A DNA stretch of 54,380 bases, taken from NCBI GenBank assembly GCA_902801795.1, contig CADCJQ010000012.1, forward strand, positions 1 through 54,380. Reading direction: 5' to 3'. Both the position numbers and the translations under genes were made by a program. A model generated the notes under the pieces. That model ran no database searches, had not been told where the DNA came from, and saw only the letters and a program-made list of their open reading frames with translations. Below, piece after piece: positions 27,420-35,697 of this stretch (its first letter is position 1; each line of letters begins with the position of its first letter). This DNA comes from an uncultured Erysipelotrichaceae bacterium. Lineage in GTDB: Bacteria; Bacillota_I; Bacilli_A; RF39; UBA660.

Positions 27420-28322
27420 ATGAAAAAACTAATTAGTTTTATAATCCTCTTTTTATTCGGATTATTTGTTTATAATAATCGTGAAAAAATTATAAAACTT
27501 TATAACTATTATTTTGTTCCTATTGAAGACAAAATAACAAAATTAGAAAAAAATCCCTATTATCGTGATTATAATTTTAAATATCTTCAAAACACCACTA
27601 ATTTTATTCCCAATAATAAAGAAGATATCTTAAATATTTATTTTACGATTGTCAATAGTGGTATGAATGAATTTACTTTTTATTGTCCAAGAGATTATGA
27701 TAATTGTGTAAATGATGTCAATGATATCGCTAATAACCAAACATTAATTTCGAATATTAATAACTTTGTTCATCCATATAATAATTTTAAAACATTACAA
27801 ACAGAAGTTGAATCAACTGGTAAAATAACTCTTCATATTGAAAAAGTATATACTGATGAAATGATAATTATTTTAAATTATAAAATTGATGAAATAATTA
27901 AAAATAATATTTTAAATACTTATACTAATAGAGAAAAAATAAAGAAAATTCATGACTATATTATCAATAATACCACTTATGATAAAAAAAGAAGTGATGA
28001 TAAAGAAATTAATTATAAATCAGATAATGCTTATGGTGTCTTAATTGAAAACTATGGTTTATGTGGTGGATATACTGATGCAATGATGCTCTTTTTAGAG
28101 AAATTTAGTATTCCAAACCTTAAGATATCAACGGAAAATCATATTTGGAATTATTTAAAACTAGATAATAAATGGTTACATCTTGATTTAACATGGGATG
28201 ATCCTGTTAGTGAAGATGGTAAAAGTATTTTAGATCACTCATATTTTTTAATTGATGATAATGAACTAAAAAATATGGAAAAAGAAGATCATAACTATGA
28301 TATTAAAATATTCCAACAATAA
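27420..28322 (+). CDS. membrane-anchored transglutaminase-like (papain-fold) protein
   Basis: The 300-residue protein has one N-terminal membrane helix (about 3-19). Its catalytic domain has Cys215 in NYGLCGGYTDA, His241 in ENHIWNYLKL and Asp256 in WLHLDLTWDD, the full Cys-His-Asp set of the transglutaminase-like superfamily. Such external domains in Firmicutes act as peptidases or crosslink surface proteins; the substrate is unknown. It is one of the few plus-strand genes and has its own promoter and terminator. Confidence 0.85.
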   Translation: MKKLISFIILFLFGLFVYNNREKIIKLYNYYFVPIEDKITKLEKNPYYRDYNFKYLQNTTNFIPNNKEDILNIYFTIVNSGMNEFTFYCPRDYDNCVNDVNDIANNQTLISNINNFVHPYNNFKTLQTEVESTGKITLHIEKVYTDEMIIILNYKIDEIIKNNILNTYTNREKIKKIHDYIINNTTYDKKRSDDKEINYKSDNAYGVLIENYGLCGGYTDAMMLFLEKFSIPNLKISTENHIWNYLKLDNKWLHLDLTWDDPVSEDGKSILDHSYFLIDDNELKNMEKEDHNYDIKIFQQ

Positions 28323-28345
28323 AAGGAAGCAGATGCTTCCTTTTT
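28321..28345 (+). terminator. terminator of the transglutaminase-like gene
   Basis: GGAAGCA-GA-TGCTTCC (28325-28340) with flanking A and T runs; it directly follows the stop codon. Confidence 0.9.
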
Positions 28346-28346
28346 A

Positions 28347-28487
28347 TTAATAATAATAGTTATTATTTCTAGAACCAATAATAATTGCAATTAAGATATA
28401 AAGAACAATAACAATTAAAAATGCAGAACCATAGTTATTATTGTTGTTATTACAACTATTATTTTGACAATCGTTTTGATGATTCAT
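28347..28487 (-). CDS. YjcZ-like sporulation-associated miniprotein (46 aa)
   Basis: The N-terminal half is Asn/Cys rich (MNHQNDCQNNSC), followed by a helix SAFLIVIVLYILIAIIIG and a Tyr/Asn tail. Short Asn/Gly/Tyr head plus a FxLIVVLxILLxI(I/V)G helix is the YjcZ family pattern of Bacillus. AGGGGGTG gives a strong ribosome site five bases before the ATG. The family is named for sporulation, but its function is not known. Confidence 0.72.
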   Translation of the reverse strand: MNHQNDCQNNSCNNNNNNYGSAFLIVIVLYILIAIIIGSRNNNYYY

Positions 28488-28503
28488 TCTTACACCCCCT
28501 AAA

Positions 28504-28590
28504 TTAAATATAAGCTCCAACGATTATTACTAAAAGAATAAATAACACTAAAACAATAGCATAATTAGATGTATAATTATTTCCACACAT
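28504..28590 (-). CDS. YjcZ-like miniprotein (28 aa)
   Basis: The 28-residue product MCGNNYTSNYAIVLVLFILL plus VIIVGAYI is a near-minimal YjcZ-type protein. The ATG at 28590 is preceded by AAGGAGGAATTTAAT. It is the first gene of a pair with the 46-residue relative 16 bases downstream. Both are too short for routine ORF calling. Confidence 0.75.
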   Translation of the reverse strand: MCGNNYTSNYAIVLVLFILLVIIVGAYI

Positions 28591-28673
28591 ATTAAATTCC
28601 TCCTTTTTTATATATTCGATTTATTCTATGGTAAAATCTAAAAAATGTTCGGGCAAAAATGATTAAACAAAAA

Positions 28674-28703
28674 AATAATATAGTCATCATAAACTATATT
28701 ATT
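28674..28703 (-). terminator. terminator of the first DUF285 surface-protein locus
   Basis: AATAATATAGT / ACTATATTATT stem with TTTTTTT on the minus strand, about 10 bases past the stop. Confidence 0.8.
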
Positions 28704-28710
28704 TTTTTAA

Positions 28711-30362
28711 CTATGCATTAGGTGTAAATGTTCCATTTTCGTCCCATGTACCTTGAACTTGTGTAAATTCTGGATGTACAGGTGTATTAGCAAACATCTC
28801 AGTAAACTCTATACTTGCATTTATATTCCAGTTATTTATCGCTGATGCATCTGTAAGACTTACATTATCTGCAAACATACTATCCATATTTGTTGCACTT
28901 AATACATCCCAATTTTCTAGTCCTGCAAGAGTTGTTACAGCGGATGCATTTGTCGAATTAAACATATCACTAAAATTTTGTACTTTACTTACATTCCATT
29001 TTTTAAACGCTTGATATGATAATATATTTACATTTTGAAACATACTTCCCATATTCTCTACTTTTGATACATTCCAATTAGCAAGTGGCGAAAAATCTAT
29101 TACTGGATCATTTATTTTTGACATACCAGTACCCATTCCAAACATAAACGACATATTAGTAACATTTGATGTGTTCCAATTTACTAACGAGCTAAAATCT
29201 ATTAAATTCGTACATCCACTAAACATTTGTTTCATACTTACTACGTTAGATGTATCCCATGTTGATAATCCAGTAATATTTTTTAAATTTGAACAATTTT
29301 GGAACATACCATTCATAACAGTAACATTTGATGCATTCCAATTTATCAATCCATTAACATTAGATAAATTGGTACAACCGTTAAAAATAGCAGCCATATT
29401 TGTAACATTAGATACATTCCAATCTAATACAAAATCAACGTTAGTTAAACTTTGACAACTTAAGAATAGACCATACATATTACTTACTTTATCAACTAAA
29501 AAGTTTTGAGAATTAAAAGAATTTAACCTTCTACAAAAAGCAAATAAACCCAAGCTGTTTTCGGGTGCATAAACAATGTTGTTTGCTACTACTATTGCTT
29601 TATATGTGTTATTACCAAGTCCATCATCTACGGTATATAATGTTACAGGACCCGTACTTGTCACATCTGTTACGTCAAAACTTGTTATGTAATTTTCAGG
29701 TACCATTCCATCTTTATGAAATTCTATGCTTGTTATATATGCTCTTATTCCTGTCCAGTTACTATCGCTATATAAATTCTTCATTACAAAGAATGGTTCT
29801 TCTTCTACCCATATTCCTTCATTAGCTTCGACTTTTACTTTAAAAGTGATTGGAGTTGCCTGGAAACTATTCCATTCTGTAGTTGTAAATACAGTTCTCC
29901 CTGCTATCCAGTCACCTCTTGTTTCTCCATATATTAAATCACCATTTTCTATTATATTGGAGTTGCTCCACCACGATTAGTGTAATAACTACTATCTTTA
30001 GTTCCTAAGTTACTTGTAGTAGCATTAAAACATATTGGTACTTCTTTACCATTAATTGTATTATTAACTGAATCTAAAGTTACTTTATATTCGATACCTT
30101 CACTATATGTTGTATCTCCTGTTATATTAATGGTCACTGTATCTGAATTAGTACTATTTAAATTAGTACTTGATGTTGGAAAGACATTTTCTAAGTTAAT
30201 GGTATTATTCTGCGTTGAATTAAAAGCTATTCTTCCTACCTTTAATGTATTCGCAGTCCCTGTTCTTGTATAATTAAAGAAAGCATACGTTACACTACCT
30301 AATATTAATAATAACGTAAATAATGATATTACCAATAACATTTGTTTTTTACTTTTTATCAT
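28711..30362 (-). pseudogene. BspA-family (DUF285 repeat) surface protein, frame interrupted (copy 1)
   Basis: The N-terminal part (30362-29952) encodes a SipW-type signal MIKSKKQMLLVISLFTLLLI and a TasA-like beta domain, then stops after GGATPI with TAA TAG. In the -1 frame the protein continues from about 29950 with ENGDLIYGETRGDW, GRTVFTTTEWNSFQ and EANEGIW, then at least eight DUF285 repeats of the NWNxSNVTNMxxMFxxC type down to 28711. The paralogue at 52541-54380 has about 35 more residues at the junction (VNGTITLRVYIDG...), so a piece seems deleted out of frame. No ribosome site precedes the internal ATG at 29784, so the repeats are probably untranslated in this state. Confidence 0.7.
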
Positions 30363-30394
30363 TTTTACTATCTCCTTTACTTAATTAATTATTC

Positions 30395-30433
30395 CTATAA
30401 AATGACACCCACCATCGCTATATTTGTTAACAT
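30395..30433 (-). CDS. 12-codon leader ORF upstream of DUF285 copy 1
   Basis: ATG at 30433 opens MLTNIAMVGVIL and closes at TAG 30397-30395, before the main start codon. It corresponds in place and partly in sequence to the leader ORF of copy 2 (33063-33107), but its ribosome site is weaker. Translation is inferred only from this conservation. Confidence 0.35.
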   Translation of the reverse strand: MLTNIAMVGVIL

Positions 30434-30456
30434 TAATTGTCTACTTTTATATTTAA

Positions 30457-30485
30457 ATAATACTATATTTTTCTATACTTGTAAA
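30457..30485 (-). promoter_or_regulatory. promoter of DUF285 copy 1
   Basis: Minus-strand TTTACA (30485-30480), 17-base spacer, TATTAT (30462-30457); identical in copy 2. Confidence 0.65.
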
Positions 30486-30548
30486 GTTTTTTGAAAGAAA
30501 AAAGAATAAAGTTTTTGGCTTTATTCAAACTATATTATTTTATTTGTG

Positions 30549-32980
30549 CTATATAGCAACTATTTGATTATTAACAATTTGATATGATGTATTTCCAGAA
30601 TCAATTGTTATGGTAACTGGATTTGTACTTCTTGACATTAAAGTATTTAATGTACTTAATTGATTAGTTTCAATTGTTGTTACACTTGCTGGAATATTTA
30701 TTTGAGTGATTAAATCATTTCCAATATTTTCAAAATACCAAAATGCTTCTTGGCCAATAGTTATTGTTCCTTCTTTAATATTCAATACGCCATTATAATG
30801 AAACGGCACTGCTATTAATTCTGTTCCATCTTTACTATATATACATCCACTATCTGATAAATAATTTGAATTATCTGCCTTTACTTCATATCTTTTAATA
30901 TTAGTAGATCTATATACTGCAACACTTAATGAATTACCACTATTAGCAAAACCATAACTGTTATTATTTGCATCAATATATCTTTCAATTACATAACTAT
31001 TAGGCAATATCACTGTATCAATATTTTGATTTCTAGAAAATGATAGTTCATTCATAAATGTTAATCCTTCAGGCATTTCATAGGTATTATTAGTAAATGT
31101 CTTTCCTCTTGGAATACTTATTAATCTTGTTCCATCATAACTATATAATACATCATCTATTGTTTTTAATGATGTACTTCCATTTTCAACAATAAACTTT
31201 TTAAAAGTGCTATCTTTTCCAAAATTATAAAAGATATGTGAATTACCTACATTTGTTACAGTCTTTGGTATGGTAAATGACTCTCCGCTATAAGATTCAT
31301 TTTGATTAAACATAAAATTATCTATTCTAGTATAATTATTAGGCATAATTAATGTTTGAATGCCGGCTCTTTCAAACATAGTTTTGTCGTTAGTTACCTT
31401 TGACATATCCCAAGAACTTAAATCAAGACTTACTAAGTTACTACATCCAGCAAACATACCGGACATATTTTCAACATTTTGAGTATCAAAATAAGAAAGA
31501 GAAATAATATCTTCTATTTGCGTATTATTAGCAAATAATCCAGCCATTGTAGTAACTTTACTTGTATCAAATTTATCAGATAAAATTATTCTTTTTAATT
31601 TAGAATCATATCTTGGTGTACCATTACTATTCCACATTCCAAACATATTATTCATATTATTGAGAGATGTTGTCTTCCACTCACTTAAATCAATATTTTC
31701 TAAGTTTATACATGTAGTAAACATTTGTCGCATTGTTTCAACTTTTTCTACATTCCAATTTCTTATTCCTTTTACGTCATTTAATTTTGAACATTGAAAA
31801 AACATAGAACTCATATTTGTTACATTACTTGTATTCCAATTTGATAATCCATTTACATTATTTAAATTTGTACAATTTGCAAACATACCATTCATATCAG
31901 TAACACTTGATACATTCCAATTTAATAAAGCATCTACATCACTTAATTTTGAATTATTAAAAATCCCATTCATTTTAGTTACATTTGACACATTCCAATC
32001 AGATAATGTACTTATGTTTAATAAACTTGCACAATCCCAAAAAAACCATCGTGCATCCTTTACATTATCAACTCTAAAATTATTAGAATTAAATACTTTC
32101 ATATTAGAAGTTGAATCAAATAAACTACAGCTATTCTCTGGAGCATATATTACATCATTAGCAACTATTATTGCTTTATATGTATTATTACCTAGTCCAT
32201 CATCCACTGCATATAAAGTTATATTTCCTTTGGTTGGATCACTTGTTGAATCAGTTACATCAAAACTTGTTATAGCACTCACCGGTTCAATTCCATCTTT
32301 ATGGAATTCGATGCTAGTTATTTTAGCTCTTATTGCACTCCAATTAGTATCGTTATAAATGTTTTTCATTGTAAGAAATTTTTTAGGTTCTTCTACCCAT
32401 ATTCCTTCATTGGCTTCAACTTTTACTTTAAAAGTGATTGGCGTTGCCTGGAAACTATTCCATTCTGTAGTTGTAAATACAGTTCTCCCTGCTATCCAGT
32501 CACCTCTTGTTTCTCCATATATTAAATCACCATTTTCTATTCTTCTACTTGACCTGTTTCTGTTAAATTATATATTGGAGTTGCTCCTCCACGATTAGTA
32601 TAATAACTAGTATCTTTAGTACCTAAATTACTTGCCATAACATCAAAAGATATTGGTATTTCTTTACCATTAATTGTATTATTAACCTGGTCTAAAGTTA
32701 CTTTATATTCGATACCTTCTGTATATGTTGTGTCTCCCGTTATATTAATTGTTACTGTATCTGAATTACTACTATTTAAATTAGTACTTGATGTTGGAAA
32801 GACATTTTCTAAGCTAATTGTATTATTCTGCGTTGAATTAAATGCTATTCTTCCTACCTTTAATGTATTTGCTGCTCCTGTTCTTGTATAATTAAAGAAT
32901 GCATACGTCACACTACCTAATGTTAACAATAACGTAAATATTGTTATTACCAATAACATTTGTTTTTTACTTTTTATCAT
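30549..32980 (-). pseudogene. BspA-family (DUF285 plus LRR_5) surface protein, frame interrupted (copy 2)
   Basis: The N-terminal part (32980-32537) has the same SipW-type signal and TasA-like domain as copy 1 and ends YNLTETGQVEE then TAG. The -1 frame carries ENGDLIYGETRGDW...GIWVEEPKKFLT and then the long C-terminal part (to 30549). That part has DUF285 repeats at about 70-330 of the fragment, followed by BspA-type leucine-rich repeats (IYSKDGTELIAVP, IKEGTITIGQEAFWYF). The break has the same right-hand border and frame offset as copy 1 but a different left border. Intact versions would be long adhesin-like proteins anchored by the N-terminus. Confidence 0.7.
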
Positions 32981-33062
32981 TTTTACTATCTCCTTTACTT
33001 AATTAATTATTCCTATAAAATGAATTGCTTATCAGCTATCATTATAGAAAGGGATTATTGGT

Positions 33063-33107
33063 CTATAAAAATGACCCCCCCCCAATATTAGTATTAGTTA
33101 ACATCAT
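33063..33107 (-). CDS. 14-codon leader ORF with an in-frame G9 tract
   Basis: The minus strand reads AGGAGG, then CA, then ATG ATG, encoding MMLTNTNIGGGSFL and a TAG at 33065-33063. The ribosome site is as good as that of real genes here. Nine consecutive G encode GGG. Gain or loss of one G moves the stop: with eight G the frame runs on by several codons, and with ten it stops at TAA soon after. It lies between the promoter and the start of DUF285 copy 2. Confidence 0.5.
   Translation of the reverse strand: MMLTNTNIGGGSFL
33075..33083. repeat. homopolymer (C9 on +, G9 on -)
   Basis: Nine C in a row in a genome that otherwise avoids GC runs; copy 1 has no such run at the matching place. Confidence 0.9.
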
Positions 33108-33129
33108 TGCCTCCTACTTTTATACTTAA

Positions 33130-33158
33130 ATAATACTATATTTTTCTATACTTGTAAA
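33130..33158 (-). promoter_or_regulatory. promoter of DUF285 copy 2
   Basis: Minus-strand TTTACA (33158-33153), 17-base spacer, TATTAT (33135-33130). Confidence 0.65.
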
Positions 33159-33171
33159 GTTTTTTAAGAAA

Positions 33172-33200
33172 AAAGAATAAAGTTTTTGGCTTTATTCTTT
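33172..33200 (-). terminator. terminator of the parE-parC operon
   Basis: AAAGAATAAAG / CTTTATTCTTT stem beginning in the parC stop codon, then a T run on the minus strand. Confidence 0.85.
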
Positions 33201-35697
33201 AAATATAATCATCTATGGTAAATAAACGTTCATCTATTTCTTTTAAGCTAGGACGTGGTTTTTGATTATTAGGATTTATTTCAATATCATCTTTATCGTT
33301 TTTCTTTACTAAATTACATACTAAGAATGCATCATTTATTTTCTTTTTCGTAATAGTATTACCTGTTGAATAACGATCTAATATTGATAATTCTGTTAAC
33401 TTCATTTCGATTATTTCATCTGTTTTAATACCAATATAGTTTTTAGCATCAACAGCAAATGTTTTTACTATTTTATATGGTCCAGTTTTAACTTCTCGAA
33501 CAAGCATTAATCCACGTCTTGCACGTGTACTTTTTTCAAATTCTGATAATTTAACACGTTTACCCGTACCTTTATTTGTAATTATCGAAATATACTCTGT
33601 TTCATTAAAGTTATTAATACTTACTACTTCATCATCTTTTAAATTAATTGACTTAACACCACTGGTTTTAAGTCCAACAATTGGTATTTCATTAATATCA
33701 AACCATAGTCCATAACCTAATTTAGTAGCAACTAAAATATTATTGTAACATGAAATGAAGGCACAAACTAACTCATCATCACCTTTTAAATTCATACAAT
33801 TAACTGGTTTAGTATAACGTGATACTTTAAATTCTTTTAATTTAGTTCTCTTTATCATTCCAAGCTTGGTTGCTAACGTTATATCAACATCACGCTCAAA
33901 ATCTTCTACTTTAATACATGAAACAATCGTTTCATCACTATCAGTTTTAATAATATTACTAATATGTTTTCCTAATTCTTTCCATTTAATATCAGGGATA
34001 TTATAAACTGGAATATATATGAAATTACCTTTATTGGTAAATAATAACATAGTATCCATCGTATTTAATTCATAGAATCCTAAAACATAATCGCCTTCTT
34101 TTAAAGTAGGTTTATCTTCTTCTTTAAAACTACGTTTACTAGTTCTTTTTACATATCCATCATGAGTTACTAAAACAATAACATCTTCTTTAGGAATTAA
34201 TTCTTCTTCATTTATGGAAATATCTAAGATTTCATCTTTAATTTCTGTTTTTCTTGGTGTTCCATAATCATCTCTTATTTTACGAAGTTCATTTTTCATA
34301 ACTGCTTTTAATTTATCAGGATCTGCTAAAATTGCTTCAAGTCCTGCAATTACTTTCTTTAAATTTTCAAATTCTGCTTGTAATTCTAAAATATCGGAAT
34401 TCGTTAAACGATATAATTGTAACATTACAATAAATTCCGCTTGTTTTTCCGTAAAATCATACTTTTCTTGTAAATTTACTTTGGCATCACTTTTATTCTT
34501 ACTAGCTCTAATGGTTTTTATTACTTCATCAAGAATACTTATGGCTTTAATTAATCCTTCAACAATATGCATTCTTCTTTTGGCAAAATCAAGGTCATAC
34601 TCGGTTCTTTTAGTTACTACTTCTTTTTGAAAAGCAATATAAGCATCTAATATTTCCATGATACCTAAAGTCATTGGTCTTCGATTAACAATAGCAACCA
34701 TATTATAATTATAAGATATTTGTAAATCACTATTTTTATATAAATAATTTAAAATAACATCTTTATTAGCATCTTTTTTTAAATCAATAACAATTCTAAC
34801 TGGGTCACGTCTATCAGATTCATCTCTTACTTCTGTTATACCATCAATTTTCTTCTCTATAGCAAGTTCGGATATTCTTTTTACTAACATCGCTTTATTA
34901 ACATCGAATGGTATTTCGGAAATAATAATTTGATCTTTTCCTTTTTCTCTAACAAAAGTTGATTTACTTCTTACAATAACTTTACCTCGACCTTTAGTAA
35001 AAGCATCAATTATTCCTTGTTTTCCTTCAACAATACCACCTGTTGGAAAATCTGGACCTTTAACAATATCTAAAATAGTATCAAGGCGACAATTAGGGCT
35101 ATCAATTCTTTTAATAGTGGCATCAATTATCTCTCCTAAATTATGTGGAGGAATATTAGTAGCATAACCTGCTGATATACCTGTTGAACCATTAACTAGA
35201 AGATTAGGAAACTTGGCTGGAAGAACAGTTGGTTCTTCAATCGTATCATCAAAGTTCGGCGCCCATGTTACCGTTTTTTTATCAATATCTTTCAAAAGTT
35301 CAATCGATATTTTAGCAAGACGAGCTTCTGTATAACGCATAGCAGCAGCCCCATCACCATCCATAGAACCATTATTACCTTGCATTTCAATATAAGGAGT
35401 GGATTGTTTCCACCACTGACTCATACGAACCATCGCATCATAAATAGAACTATCTCCATGAGGATGGAAATTACCCATAATATAACCAACAGTCTTCGCT
35501 GATTTTCTTGTTGGTTTATCATAAGTATTACCATCTTCATACATACCATATAATATTCTTCTTTGAACTGGTTTTAAACCATCTCTAACATCTGGAATAG
35601 CTCGATCTTGAATTATCGCTTTAGCATATCTACCAAAACGATCTCCCATAACATCTTCTAAAGCAAAGTCTTGAATACGATTAATGATTTCACTCAT
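33199..35697 (-). CDS. parC: DNA topoisomerase IV subunit A
   Basis: ParC is the DNA-breaking subunit of topoisomerase IV, which unlinks daughter chromosomes. The 832-residue protein starts SEIINRIQDFALEDVMGDRFGRYAKAII. It has the quinolone-determining segment HPHGDSSIYDAM (Asp at the usual Glu84 place), the catalytic Tyr in AAMRYTEARL near residue 122, and six C-terminal beta-pinwheel blades. The short distance between GGAGG and two adjacent ATGs leaves the start at 35700 or 35697; MSEII fits the family. The start overlaps the parE stop. ParC rather than GyrA is indicated by pairing with ParE and by the divergent C-terminus without a clear GyrA box. Confidence 0.93.
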   Translation of the reverse strand: MSEIINRIQDFALEDVMGDRFGRYAKAIIQDRAIPDVRDGLKPVQRRILYGMYEDGNTYDKPTRKSAKTVGYIMGNFHPHGDSSIYDAMVRMSQWWKQSTPYIEMQGNNGSMDGDGAAAMRYTEARLAKISIELLKDIDKKTVTWAPNFDDTIEEPTVLPAKFPNLLVNGSTGISAGYATNIPPHNLGEIIDATIKRIDSPNCRLDTILDIVKGPDFPTGGIVEGKQGIIDAFTKGRGKVIVRSKSTFVREKGKDQIIISEIPFDVNKAMLVKRISELAIEKKIDGITEVRDESDRRDPVRIVIDLKKDANKDVILNYLYKNSDLQISYNYNMVAIVNRRPMTLGIMEILDAYIAFQKEVVTKRTEYDLDFAKRRMHIVEGLIKAISILDEVIKTIRASKNKSDAKVNLQEKYDFTEKQAEFIVMLQLYRLTNSDILELQAEFENLKKVIAGLEAILADPDKLKAVMKNELRKIRDDYGTPRKTEIKDEILDISINEEELIPKEDVIVLVTHDGYVKRTSKRSFKEEDKPTLKEGDYVLGFYELNTMDTMLLFTNKGNFIYIPVYNIPDIKWKELGKHISNIIKTDSDETIVSCIKVEDFERDVDITLATKLGMIKRTKLKEFKVSRYTKPVNCMNLKGDDELVCAFISCYNNILVATKLGYGLWFDINEIPIVGLKTSGVKSINLKDDEVVSINNFNETEYISIITNKGTGKRVKLSEFEKSTRARRGLMLVREVKTGPYKIVKTFAVDAKNYIGIKTDEIIEMKLTELSILDRYSTGNTITKKKINDAFLVCNLVKKNDKDDIEINPNNQKPRPSLKEIDERLFTIDDYI

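Larger units (their letters stand above)
30361..30528 (-). repeat. direct repeat: promoter, leader and parC-type terminator copy upstream of copy 1
   Basis: Sequence from the start codon through the leader ORF, promoter and a GAATAAAG/CTTTATTC hairpin is a near copy of 32979-33197. The hairpin is the parC terminator in the second location, so the duplication reached the edge of parC. The homology continues into the genes (29785-30362 and 32370-32980). Confidence 0.8.

Noticed and set aside
29950-29970. Programmed -1 frameshift joining the two parts of DUF285 copy 1
   Set aside because: There is no slippery heptamer at the junction, two stops follow at once in frame 0, and about 35 residues present in the paralogue are missing, so deletion fits better. 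Copy 2 also lacks a slippery site.
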